This document shows, in pieces, positions 49,386 to 57,450 of a stretch of DNA of 64,000 bases. The stretch comes from Acidimicrobiales bacterium (GTDB lineage: Bacteria > Actinomycetota > Acidimicrobiia > Acidimicrobiales > JADJXE01): assembly GCA_016716005.1 (NCBI GenBank), contig JADJXE010000001.1:1811001-1875000 (forward strand). Reading direction: 5' to 3'. The position numbers and the translations under genes were made by a program. Under the pieces are notes generated by a model. That model saw only the letters and a list, made by a program, of their open reading frames with translations, was not told the DNA's origin and made no database searches. Every line of letters starts with the position of its first letter. Positions within the stretch are counted from its first letter, which is position 1.

Positions 49386-50600
49386 TCAGGGGAGGTAGTT
49401 GCGCGGGTTCTGGGCCGTGCCGCCGGCCCGCACCTCGAAGTGGAGATGGGGTCCGGTGACGCGCCCGGTCGAGCCGACGTAGCCGATCAGCTGGCCTCGG
49501 CTCACCTGCTGGCCCTGCTGCGCCACCCGCTCGCTCTGGTGGCCGTAGAGGGTGCTGATGCCCCCGCCGTGGTCGATGATGATCACGTTGCCGTAGCCGT
49601 CCTGCCAGCCGGACAGGATCACGGTGCCGGCGGCGGCGGCGTAGATCGGCGTGCCCGCCGGCGGCGCGATGTCGATCCCGGCGTGCAAGCGGCCCCAGCG
49701 CTGGCCGTACTCGGAGGTGACGGGGCCGCTCGTCGGCCACTGGAGGCCCACCGAGGACACGGCGCCGCCGGGCCCGGCCGACGTGCCTCGGCCGCCCGAC
49801 GGGGCCACCGCACCCCCCGGCGAGGCCGCGGCGCCCGTGGCCGCCGGCCGGGCGGCGGCCTGCGCCTCGCGGATGAGCAGGGCGAGGGCCGCGTCCGATC
49901 GCTCCAGCTCGTCGATCTCGGCCAGGAGCTCCTGGATCCGCACCTCGAGGTCGGCCCGCAGCTGCGCCTGGCGATCCCGGCTGGCCTGCAGGTCGACGAG
50001 GCGCTGCTCCTCGAGGGCCCGCCGCTCCTCGGCTCGGGCCGCGGCCTCGGTGGCGGCGGCTCGCAGCCAGGTGGCGTCCTCCTCGGCGGCACGCAGCTCG
50101 TCGAGCGTGCCGCGCTGGCGGCCGCTGACGTGGTCGAGCAGCGCCTCACGCCGGGTGACCGCGTTCCAGTCGGCGCTGGTCGCCAGGTCGCCGACGAGAT
50201 CCGAGACGGGGAACACGTAGGCCTGGACCGCCCGGTCGACCGCCGCCGCCCGGAGCTCGGCGACCCGAGCCTCGGTCTCGGCCAGCCGGGCGTCGACCAC
50301 TTCGGCCTCGCGCCCGGCGGCGCCGGCGGCCTGGCGGGCGTCGGCCACCTGGGCCTCCTGGACGGCGATGAGCCCGTCGAGCTGGCCGATGGCGGCCTCG
50401 AGCTCGAGGTCGGAGGAGCGGAGGGGATCGAGCCGGGCCGCGGCCTGGGCCCGCTCCTGGCGGACCTGCTCCCGCCGGGCCCGCGCGTCGCCGACGCTGT
50501 CGGCCCGGACCCAGGCCGGGGACGCGGCCAGGGCCACACCGACGAAGGCCGCGACCCCGGCTCGCCGCAGGCGCGCCCCTCGGACGGAGCGGTCGGTCAT
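49386..50600 (-). CDS. secreted M23-family peptidoglycan endopeptidase with coiled coil
   Basis: This 404-residue protein has a signal peptide (about 1-33), a long alpha-helical coiled-coil region (about 35-250, rich in Ala, Glu, Arg), a Gly/Ala/Pro linker and a C-terminal M23 domain (about 285-404). Zinc ligands are H306 and D310 in LHAGIDIA and H387 in HLHFEV; all are intact, so it should be an active endopeptidase rather than an EnvC-type activator. A direct repeat resembling an MtrA site lies about 75 bases upstream of its ATG. Confidence 0.92.
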   Translation of the reverse strand: MTDRSVRGARLRRAGVAAFVGVALAASPAWVRADSVGDARARREQVRQERAQAAARLDPLRSSDLELEAAIGQLDGLIAVQEAQVADARQAAGAAGREAEVVDARLAETEARVAELRAAAVDRAVQAYVFPVSDLVGDLATSADWNAVTRREALLDHVSGRQRGTLDELRAAEEDATWLRAAATEAAARAEERRALEEQRLVDLQASRDRQAQLRADLEVRIQELLAEIDELERSDAALALLIREAQAAARPAATGAAASPGGAVAPSGGRGTSAGPGGAVSSVGLQWPTSGPVTSEYGQRWGRLHAGIDIAPPAGTPIYAAAAGTVILSGWQDGYGNVIIIDHGGGISTLYGHQSERVAQQGQQVSRGQLIGYVGSTGRVTGPHLHFEVRAGGTAQNPRNYLP

Positions 50601-50672
50601 GGGAGCGGGGTCGGCGTGGTCATCGAGGTCGGGTCAACCGGAGGGAGCGCATGACGGGATCGTGGCCGTGGC

Positions 50673-50688
50673 GTGACGACCACGTGAC
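50673..50688. promoter_or_regulatory. direct repeat resembling an MtrA-type binding site
   Basis: GTGAC-GACCAC-GTGAC has two GTNAC boxes 11 bases apart; on the minus strand it reads GTCAC-N6-GTCAC, which fits the same pattern. Response regulator MtrA of actinobacteria binds such repeats in front of cell-wall hydrolase genes. It lies 73-88 bases upstream of the M23 start. The match is short and no MtrA gene is in the window. Confidence 0.35.
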
Positions 50689-50860
50689 GGTCGGCGGACC
50701 GTACCAGAGACGCGCCGGGCTCGAAAGGACGAGGTCGGCTCGAGGGCTCGCCGCCGCGGTCGAGCCCGGGGGGCGAACCCGGCGCTCCCGCACTTCCCCG
50801 ATCGGGTGCGCCCGAGCCGCTCCCCGGGCTCGACCGGCAACGTACCCGAAAGGGATCAGA

Positions 50861-50890
50861 GATGACCGAGAATTACCGAGATTGACCGAA
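50861..50890. repeat. three 10-nt tandem repeats
   Basis: GATGACCGAG, AATTACCGAG and ATTGACCGAA follow each other directly; TNACCGA is common to the units apart from one base. The stretch is AT-richer than its surroundings. Helical phasing would place the boxes on one face of the DNA. It lies six bases beyond the stop of the YbjN gene. Confidence 0.4.
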
Positions 50891-50895
50891 GGTGC

Positions 50896-51363
50896 TCACC
50901 GGCCGGGTAGGTGGGAGCCGAACCCGATCCGCAGGGCCGGGCGGAAGGTCTGCTCGACGGTGGCATAGACCGTGCCGACCACCCGGTCGAGCTCGGCCTC
51001 GTCGAGCGACGCCACCGGCACCTGCCCCACGAGGTACACGGCGTCCTCGGGCCCGATCGCGAACTGCACGCCGTAGAGCCGGTAGTTCCGCCGGAGCAGG
51101 TGCTCGTAGAACCGGGCGTGCTGCTCCATCGGCGCCGGCAGCACGTACGTCTCGTGGTGGAGGGTGCGCTGGCCCAGCGTGAGCCAGATGGTCGAGACGT
51201 CCTTCTCCTCGCCCCGGAGCCGCACGTACCAGCGGCGCTCGCCGGGCTCGCCCCGATCGACGGCGGCGACCACCGGGTTGTCGGCCAGCTGCTGGCCCAG
51301 CCACGCCGAGATGCGGGCCTCGACGACGTCCAGCTCGGCGGGGCTGGCCGGCTCGGCGCTCAT
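50896..51363 (-). CDS. YbjN-domain protein
   Basis: This 155-residue protein has the YbjN fold pattern, a chaperone-like alpha/beta domain: RRWYVRLRGEEKDVSTIWLTLGQRTLHHETYVLP, then FYEHLLRRNYRLYGVQFAIGPEDAVYLVGQVPV. The ATG at 51363 overlaps the mshA stop by four bases (ATGA). The mshA-YbjN order is also seen in mycobacteria. Function is not established; an adaptor role is often suggested. Confidence 0.83.
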   Translation of the reverse strand: MSAEPASPAELDVVEARISAWLGQQLADNPVVAAVDRGEPGERRWYVRLRGEEKDVSTIWLTLGQRTLHHETYVLPAPMEQHARFYEHLLRRNYRLYGVQFAIGPEDAVYLVGQVPVASLDEAELDRVVGTVYATVEQTFRPALRIGFGSHLPGR

Positions 51364-52576
51364 GCCGCCCGGCACTCCACCAGGGCCGCGGTGGTGAGAT
51401 CGGCGTAGAGGCGCCGCAGGCGGGCGGCGGTGGTGGACCAGGTGTAGCGGCGGGCCCGCACCGCGGCGGTGGCACCCATGGCGGCCGCCACGGCCGGCTC
51501 GTCGAGGAGCTCGCCGACGTGGGACGCGAAGACGGCCGGGTCGCGCTCCTCCACCAGGAAGCCGGTGTGGCCGTGATCGACCAGGGTGCGCAACCCGCCC
51601 ACGGCGGCGGCCACCACGGGGACCCCGCAGGCGGCCGCCTCCAGGGCGACCAGCCCGAACGACTCCGAGCGACTGGGCACGAGCACCACGTCGGCCGAGC
51701 GGTAGAACGTCGAGAGCAGGTGGTGGGGCTGCGGCGGCACGAAGCGCACCCGGTCCGCCAGCCCGAGCCCGGCGACCAGGCCGCGCACGCGGTCCTCCTC
51801 GGCCCTCCCCTGAGGGCCGCTCGGCCCACCCACCACCAGCAGCACGGCGTCGGTCCGGCCGAGCGCGTCGAGGGCCCGGACCGCCACGTCGAGGCCCTTC
51901 AGGGGCTGGATCCGGCCCACGAACAGCAGCACCGGGTGGTCGCCGAGACCGAGGGCGGCACGCGCCCCACGGCGGTCACCGGGCGAGAAGAAGGCATGGT
52001 CGACACCCGGGGGCACGATCTCGACCCGGCCGGGCGCCGCCGCGTACAGGCGCTCGAGCTGGGCGGCCTCCTCGGTGCAGCTGGCGAGGATGGCGTCGGC
52101 GCAGCCGATCACCTCGGCCTCGGCCCGATCACGACCCTGCGGCTCGGGGTCGCCGGTCTCGGCCTTCACCCGGGCGAGGGTGTGGAACGTGGACACGAGC
52201 GGCAGGCCCAGCTCGTGCTTCAGGCGGTGGGCGGCAACGCCCGAGAGCCAGTAGTTGGCGTGGAGGACGTCGACGCCGCCGGTGACCTGCAGGTGGTCGC
52301 GCACCCCGTCGGCGAAGCGATCCACCACCGCGGGAGCGCCTCCTTGGGGAGGTCGACGGGGCCGGCCGGCACGTGCACCACCGTGAAGCCAGGCTCGACG
52401 GTGACCACGTCGGGCAGATCGTCGCGCCACCGGCGCACATAGACGCTGGAGTCGACCCCGGCCTGCGCCAGTGCGGCCACCAGCTCTCGCACGTACACGT
52501 TCATCCCGCCGGCGTCACCCGTGCCCGGTTGGATCAGCGGGGAGGTGTGGAGGGAGAGGACGGCGATGCGGCGCAC
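51360..52576 (-). pseudogene. mshA: mycothiol glycosyltransferase MshA interrupted by a one-base frameshift
   Basis: Two frames together encode a complete GT4 enzyme of about 405 residues, D-inositol-3-phosphate N-acetylglucosaminyltransferase, first step of mycothiol synthesis. The 5' frame starts at GTG 52576 and contains SLHTSPLIQPGTGDAGGMNV; it runs to DLPKEALP. The second frame continues AVVDRFADGV, then DVLHANYWLSG, VPPGVDHAFFSPGD and SRSESFGLVALEAAACG. The junction is at about 52329-52334, where one G is missing from the plus-strand GGG run. Codon use and motifs stay intact on both sides, so this is either a recent mutation or a sequencing error. As written, translation stops early. 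Confidence 0.85.
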
Positions 52577-52583
52577 GGGCGGG

Positions 52584-53051
<468 letters not shown>

Positions 53052-53104
53052 GCCCTCAGGGTACGCAACACCCGCGAGCGCGCGGCGTGCGGGCGCGAGC
53101 GCGG

Positions 53105-53638
53105 TCACCCGAGGAGCGAATCGACGGTCGCCTCGCCCGTCCGGTAGCGCCTGGTGAGCTCGGCCTGCAGCGCGTCGACCCGATCGTGGACCGCCCGCCG
53201 CCGGCCCGACACGCTCCGCTCCAGCTCCCGGAGATCGCCGAGGACGTGCTCGAGCTCCGGTTCGGACATGTCGGGGAGCTGTCCGGCCACGGCATCGACG
53301 ATCTCGTCGAGCTCGGCCGTGAACGACGGGTCGTGATCGGGCGGGGCGACCCGCTGCGGCAGGCGGCCCGGGCCGTGAGGCCGTCCACCCTCGCCGAGGG
53401 CCTCGGCCAGGCGGCCCACCAGCTCCGAGAGGTCCCCGGGGTCGCCGCCCTCGACGCGGCGCATCCGCTCCGCTTCGAGGATGTCGATGCGCCCGTGGAT
53501 GAGCCGGCGCACGTACGACAGGGTGTCACCCGCCCGCACGCAGTGCGCCCGCTTCGCCCGCACCTCGTCGAGGGGGCACTCGGCGAGGTGGTCGAGGTAG
53601 TCGGGAGCGAGGATCACGTCGATGTCGTCGGCGTGCAT
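53105..53638 (-). CDS. RsiG-type c-di-GMP-binding anti-sigma factor
   Basis: This 177-residue helical protein carries two copies of the RsiG c-di-GMP motif, published as E(X)3S(X)2R(X)3Q(X)3D. The second is complete except that the glutamine is histidine: E140, S144, R147, H151, D155. The first reads S41, R44, H48, D52, with Gly37 at the Glu position. Between them lies a probably flexible linker (about 82-105). RsiG holds sigma factor WhiG inactive when bound to c-di-GMP. No whiG-like gene is in the window. It starts with ATG and precedes the XRE gene by 53 bases. Confidence 0.8.
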   Translation of the reverse strand: MHADDIDVILAPDYLDHLAECPLDEVRAKRAHCVRAGDTLSYVRRLIHGRIDILEAERMRRVEGGDPGDLSELVGRLAEALGEGGRPHGPGRLPQRVAPPDHDPSFTAELDEIVDAVAGQLPDMSEPELEHVLGDLRELERSVSGRRRAVHDRVDALQAELTRRYRTGEATVDSLLG

Positions 53639-53661
53639 GGCACCTCCGGATGAGCCGACCC

Positions 53662-53718
53662 GGGGCGGGGGCGGGGGCGGGGGCGGGGCCGGAGGCGACC
53701 GGTCGGGCCGCCCCCGCC
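53662..53718. terminator. G-run hairpin after the superoxide dismutase gene
   Basis: Four to five GGGG(G) runs separated by single C lie at 53662-53688, and GCCCCCGCC (53710-53718) can pair with GGCGGGGGC of that run. The element sits in the 87-base gap between the sod stop and the rsiG start. It may end sod transcription, and the G-runs on the plus strand could also fold as a quadruplex. Confidence 0.45.
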
Positions 53719-53725
53719 GGCACCG

Positions 53726-54337
53726 CTACGCCAGGCTGAGTGCCCGGGCCGCCGAGAGGCGGCGGGAGACGTCGGGCCAGTTCACGATGTTCCAGAACGC
53801 GGCGACCCAGTCGGGACGGACGTTCTTGTACTGCAGGTAGTAGGCGTGCTCCCAGGCGTCGATCACGAGCAGCGGCACCGAGCCGTTCCCTACGTTGCCG
53901 TGGTGGTCGTAGACCTGCTGGACGGTGAGGATCCCGCCGAGCGGCTCCCACGCCAGCACGCCCCAGCCGGACCCTTGGACGAGCGTCGTGGCCTGCGACA
54001 GCTGGGCCTTGAAGGCGTCGAAGGAGCCGAACGACTCGTCGATGGCCGCGGCGAGCTCGCCGTCGGGCGTGCCCCCGCCGTCGGGGCTCATGTTCGTCCA
54101 GAAGATCGAGTGGAGCACGTGGCCCGACAGGTTGAACGCCAGGGTCTTCTCGAGGCCGACGATCGCGGCGAAGTCGCCCGACGCCCGGGCCGCCTCCAGC
54201 TTCTCGAGGGTGGTGTTGGTGCCCGTGACGTACGCGGCGTGGTGCTTGCCGTGGTGGAGCTCGACGATCTGGCCCGAGTAGTGGGGCTCGAGCGCGCCGT
54301 AGTCGTACGGGAGGTCGGGCAGCGTGTACTGCGCCAT
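53726..54337 (-). CDS. superoxide dismutase, Fe/Mn type
   Basis: This 203-residue enzyme removes superoxide. Metal ligands are recognisable in ELHHGKHHAAYV, LSGHVLHSIFW and VIDAWEHAYYLQY. GSGWGVLAWEPLGG and YLQYKNVRPDWVAAFWNIVNW are standard family segments. There is no signal peptide, so it is cytoplasmic. Iron or manganese preference cannot be settled by eye. A Cu/Zn enzyme is not present nearby. Confidence 0.95.
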   Translation of the reverse strand: MAQYTLPDLPYDYGALEPHYSGQIVELHHGKHHAAYVTGTNTTLEKLEAARASGDFAAIVGLEKTLAFNLSGHVLHSIFWTNMSPDGGGTPDGELAAAIDESFGSFDAFKAQLSQATTLVQGSGWGVLAWEPLGGILTVQQVYDHHGNVGNGSVPLLVIDAWEHAYYLQYKNVRPDWVAAFWNIVNWPDVSRRLSAARALSLA

Positions 54338-54426
54338 CTCGTCTCCTTCGTGACGGTCGATGATGAGGACCCTGGTCGGAGGCTATCCGGCCACGGCACC
54401 GTCCGCGCCGGGCGGTCGCGGCCCGC

Positions 54427-55605
54427 TCAGTGGCTCCGGACGTACAGATCGACGGCCAGCAGCCACGCCGGCGCCAGCACCAGGAGCGAGTCCAGCCGCC
54501 GCAGTGCCGGGGCCCGGCTGGACGGGGTCGGCAGCACCAGCGAGGCGACCCACTGGCCGACCGGCGCCAGCAGGGCGGCCATGCACGCGAAGGCGACGGT
54601 GTCGCGCAGCTCGAACGGCGGGATGCCCACCACCGACGTGGCGAAGCCCACCACCAGCACCGCGACCATCCCGACCACCGGCCCCTCGAAGCGGTTCGTG
54701 GCGCCCGAGCCGATCAGGAAGTCGCCCGACTCGTAGGCACTCACCAAGAGGACGAGCGTGACCGCGGCGCCGGTGTCGAGGCGGTCGATGAGCACCACCG
54801 CCGCCGCGGCCAGGCCCGTCGCCAGCCAGCAGGGCAGCAGCAGACCGGTCACGCCGAGCGCGGCCGGCGCCGGTCGAGCGCTCGCCGCCAGCACCACCGT
54901 GGCCACGGCGCCCACGAGCACCACCAGGCCCACGGCCGGGGCGCTCAGCAGCGCGGCCGCGGCCATGGCGGCCGCCAGGGCGCCCGCGGCCAGCCGCAGG
55001 GGGCGCCCGGCCAGCGGGGGCCAGGCCCCCGCGGCCTGGGCCCCGGCGCCTGCCGCGGTCACCCCGTAGAGGAGCGCGAGGGCGGGCGGGCCGAGGACGA
55101 GCGCGCCGATGACCCCGAGGAACCACAGGACCCCGAGCCGCACGCGCGGTCCGTCGACGTCGTACGGCGGCAGCAGCCGGGCGAGGGGATCGCCGGCACG
55201 GCCCGGCGCGGGGGCTGCGCGCGGTACCGGGGCCGCGGCCGGTACCGGGGCCGGGGCCGGGGCCGGGGCCGGCGGGGCGACCCGCCGCCCACCTCGGCCC
55301 CGACGCCAGGGTGGCGGCGCGGGGGGAGCGGGCGCCGCCCCCGCCCGCCGAGACCGCTCGGCGGGCCAACGAACTGCCGGGACGGCTCCGGACCGCTGGA
55401 GGCCGACCGAGGTGGCGGGCGCGTCGGTCACCCGCCGGCGCGTCGGTGTCGGCGCACCCTCCACCGGCCGCCGGCGCGTCGGCGTCGGCGCACCCTCCAC
55501 CGGCCGCCGGCGCGTCGGCGTCGGCGCACCCTCCACCGGCCGGCGGCGCGTCGGTGTCGCCGCACCCTCGGGGTCGCGGCGGCGCGGCGCGGGGGGTGCG
55601 GTCAC
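54427..55605 (-). CDS. CdsA-like membrane protein with degenerate catalytic motif and repeat tail
   Basis: The C-terminal part (from about residue 160) has eight or so hydrophobic helices and resembles phosphatidate cytidylyltransferase. The usual signature SxxKRxxxxKD...HGGxxDRxD is largely missing: GDFLIGSGATNRFEG and RAPALRRLDSLL stand in its place. The N-terminal 150 residues are basic, Pro/Ala/Arg-rich, and include a 12-residue repeat (RRRPVEGAPTPT) encoded by 36-nt units. It starts with GTG overlapping the MoaD-like stop by four bases. It is probably inactive as a CDP-diacylglycerol synthase; true function unknown. Confidence 0.7.
   Translation of the reverse strand: MTAPPAPRRRDPEGAATPTRRRPVEGAPTPTRRRPVEGAPTPTRRRPVEGAPTPTRRRVTDAPATSVGLQRSGAVPAVRWPAERSRRAGAAPAPPAPPPWRRGRGGRRVAPPAPAPAPAPVPAAAPVPRAAPAPGRAGDPLARLLPPYDVDGPRVRLGVLWFLGVIGALVLGPPALALLYGVTAAGAGAQAAGAWPPLAGRPLRLAAGALAAAMAAAALLSAPAVGLVVLVGAVATVVLAASARPAPAALGVTGLLLPCWLATGLAAAAVVLIDRLDTGAAVTLVLLVSAYESGDFLIGSGATNRFEGPVVGMVAVLVVGFATSVVGIPPFELRDTVAFACMAALLAPVGQWVASLVLPTPSSRAPALRRLDSLLVLAPAWLLAVDLYVRSH
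55441..55584. repeat. 36-nt tandem repeat, four units, coding
   Basis: Units start at 55441, 55477, 55513 and 55549. The first three are nearly identical; the fourth keeps the start and end but differs in the middle. The unit encodes 12 residues in frame, so copy number changes would not break the protein. There are no spacers, so it is not a CRISPR array. Confidence 0.85.
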
Positions 55606-55838
55606 CCGCCCGAGACCGGTGGCAGCACCGCCACCTCGTCGCCGTCGCCCACGGGCGTGGCCCCGTCGGCCGGCTCACCGTTGACCCACACACGGCAGAG
55701 CCCGAGCACCGCGCCGAAGCCGTCGCCGTAGCGGATCCGCGCCTCGGCCAGCACCTCGTCGACGGTGGCGCCCCCCACGTCGTCACGCGCTCGACCCGCG
55801 GCTTCGCGAGCCGACGCGAACAGGCGGAGGACGGCCAC
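55602..55838 (-). CDS. MoaD/ThiS family sulfur carrier protein
   Basis: This 78-residue ubiquitin-like protein ends in the required Gly-Gly (PPVSGG). VLRLFASAREAAG and VLPP near the C-terminus are typical of MoaD, the small subunit of molybdopterin synthase. It starts with GTG, 13 bases after the MaoC-like gene. No other molybdopterin genes are in the window, so it could serve another sulfur transfer pathway. Confidence 0.85.
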   Translation of the reverse strand: MAVLRLFASAREAAGRARDDVGGATVDEVLAEARIRYGDGFGAVLGLCRVWVNGEPADGATPVGDGDEVAVLPPVSGG

Positions 55839-55851
55839 GTCGGTCAGCCGG

Positions 55852-56685
55852 TCACGGCCGCAGGACCGCGAGACCGTTCTTGATGACCACGGCCCCTGCG
55901 CTCGACGCCTCGAACGGGTACCGCCCGTCGCCGGCGTCGAACACGGTGGTGACGACGTCGTTCCCGGGGAACACGTTGGCCGCGAACCGCACGGCCAGGC
56001 GCGCCAGCCGGCCGGGATCGCCGTCGGCCGTCAGGGTGAGGACGGCCTGGCTGCACATCGCCATGGTGCACAGCCCGTGGGCGATGATCCCGGGCAGCCC
56101 GACGCTCCTGGCGACGGCGTCGTCGACGTGGATCGGCATCAGGTCGCCGGAGGCGTCGCGGTAGCGGTACGTCTGGTCGTCGTCGACGTGCACCGCCAGC
56201 TCGCCCACGGGATGCGCCCGAGCCGCCTCCGGGAAGGTGTGGTCGGGGGCGTCGGGCCCGCCGCTCTCGCCGTCGGCCATGCCGCGGATGAACATGGTCA
56301 CGTACTGCTCGAGCACCGGCCGGCCGTCGGGGTCGTCGCTCAGCACGCGGACCGTGAAGCGGGTGCCCGACCCGCCGACGCGCACGCAGTGGGCCTCGGA
56401 ACGGGTCGTGATGGTGAGGCCCGGCCGCAGCGGCTGGTGGAAGTGCATGTCCTGCTCGCCGTGCACGATGAACATGAGGGCGTCGGTCGGCACGACGTCG
56501 GCGACGGCAAGGCCCATGGCTTCCCAGGTGGGGACGACCCCGAACACCGGCGGCGCGTACCGGCCGTCTCGGTAGGCGGGGTTGGGGTCGTTGGTGGCAT
56601 CGGCGTACGCCGCCACCCGGGCGGCCTCGAGGGTCGCCGTCCGCTCGGCGTACACCGTGCCGAGCTTCTCGATGGGCAGGGCCAT
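55852..56685 (-). CDS. MaoC-like double hot-dog dehydratase
   Basis: This 277-residue protein has two hot-dog halves. The C-terminal half carries the hydratase-2 motif DLMPIHVDDAVARSVGLPGIIAHGLCTMA, with the catalytic Asp/His pair. The N-terminal half (FGVVPTWEAM..., HGEQDMHFHQPLRPG) resembles the non-catalytic partner domain. The architecture matches (R)-specific enoyl-CoA hydratases acting on bulky CoA esters such as fatty acid or sterol intermediates. Start ATG. Confidence 0.88.
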   Translation of the reverse strand: MALPIEKLGTVYAERTATLEAARVAAYADATNDPNPAYRDGRYAPPVFGVVPTWEAMGLAVADVVPTDALMFIVHGEQDMHFHQPLRPGLTITTRSEAHCVRVGGSGTRFTVRVLSDDPDGRPVLEQYVTMFIRGMADGESGGPDAPDHTFPEAARAHPVGELAVHVDDDQTYRYRDASGDLMPIHVDDAVARSVGLPGIIAHGLCTMAMCSQAVLTLTADGDPGRLARLAVRFAANVFPGNDVVTTVFDAGDGRYPFEASSAGAVVIKNGLAVLRP

Positions 56686-56800
56686 GGATGCCTCCTCCTC
56701 CGCGCTGGAGCAGATCGAGCCTAGGGGACCGGGCCGGCTGCGGCGACGTGCCCCGGCACGCGGTGCGGCCTCGGGACCCCGCGGCGGTACCGTGCTCGGG

Positions 56801-57403
56801 ATGACCCGCCTGCTGCTCGTGCGTCACGGTCAGTCGGTGTGGAACGCCGACGGTCGCTGGCAGGGCCAGGCCGACCCGCCCCTGTCCCCCCTCGGCGAGG
56901 CCCAGGCGCGGGCCGCCGCCCGATCGGTGGGCGAGGTGGACGCCATCGTCGCCTCCGACCTCCGGCGGGCCCGGCGCACCGCCGAGCTGATCGCCGAGGG
57001 CCTGGGCGCCGGGCCGGTCGCCGTCGACGTCCGGCTGCGCGAGCGCGACGCCGGGGAGTGGACGGGCTGCACCCGTGACGACATCGAGCTCCGCTGGCCC
57101 GGCTGGCTCGAGGCCCACCGCCGCCCCCCCGGGTACGAGCCCGACGAGCACCTCCTCGGGCGGGTGCTCGCTGCGGTGCTCGACGCAGCAGCCGTCCACG
57201 CCGGCGGGTCGGTGCTGGTCGTGGCCCACGGGGGTGCGATCCGCACGTTCGAGCACGCCCACGGGGCCGAGCTCGTCTTCCTACCGAACCTGGGGGCGAG
57301 GGAGGTCACGGTGGCCGGCGGCACCGTCGCCCTCGGGCCCCGTCGCGACCTGATCGACCACGACGAGGTGGCTGCCGTGTTCGGCGGCGACCAGATCGAG
57401 TAG
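56801..57403 (+). CDS. histidine phosphatase (phosphoglycerate mutase-like) family protein
   Basis: This 200-residue protein has the phosphohistidine motif LLLVRHGQSVWN at the start, an SDLRRARRTAE arginine segment, ERDAGEWTG with the proton-donor glutamate and VVAHGGAIRTFE with the second histidine. These define the histidine phosphatase superfamily. Whether it acts on phosphoglycerate, sugar phosphates or another monoester is not readable. The ATG lies in the gap divergent from the MaoC-like gene. Confidence 0.88.
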   Translation: MTRLLLVRHGQSVWNADGRWQGQADPPLSPLGEAQARAAARSVGEVDAIVASDLRRARRTAELIAEGLGAGPVAVDVRLRERDAGEWTGCTRDDIELRWPGWLEAHRRPPGYEPDEHLLGRVLAAVLDAAAVHAGGSVLVVAHGGAIRTFEHAHGAELVFLPNLGAREVTVAGGTVALGPRRDLIDHDEVAAVFGGDQIE

Positions 57404-57450
57404 CGCCCCGGCCGGTGCGGGCCGCGCCGGCGGGGCATCATCGCGAGGTC

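Larger units (their letters stand above)
50601..50895. other. 295-base intergenic region upstream of the M23 gene
   Basis: This gap between the YbjN stop and the M23 start should contain the M23 promoter. It holds a GTGAC-N6-GTGAC direct repeat, an inverted repeat ACGGTC-GGCG-GACCGT at 50687-50702 and three 10-nt repeats at 50861-50890. I see no supported gene. Confidence 0.6.

Noticed and set aside
55441..55584. CRISPR-like 36-nt repeats
   Set aside because: Units are directly adjacent without spacers and encode a regular peptide repeat.
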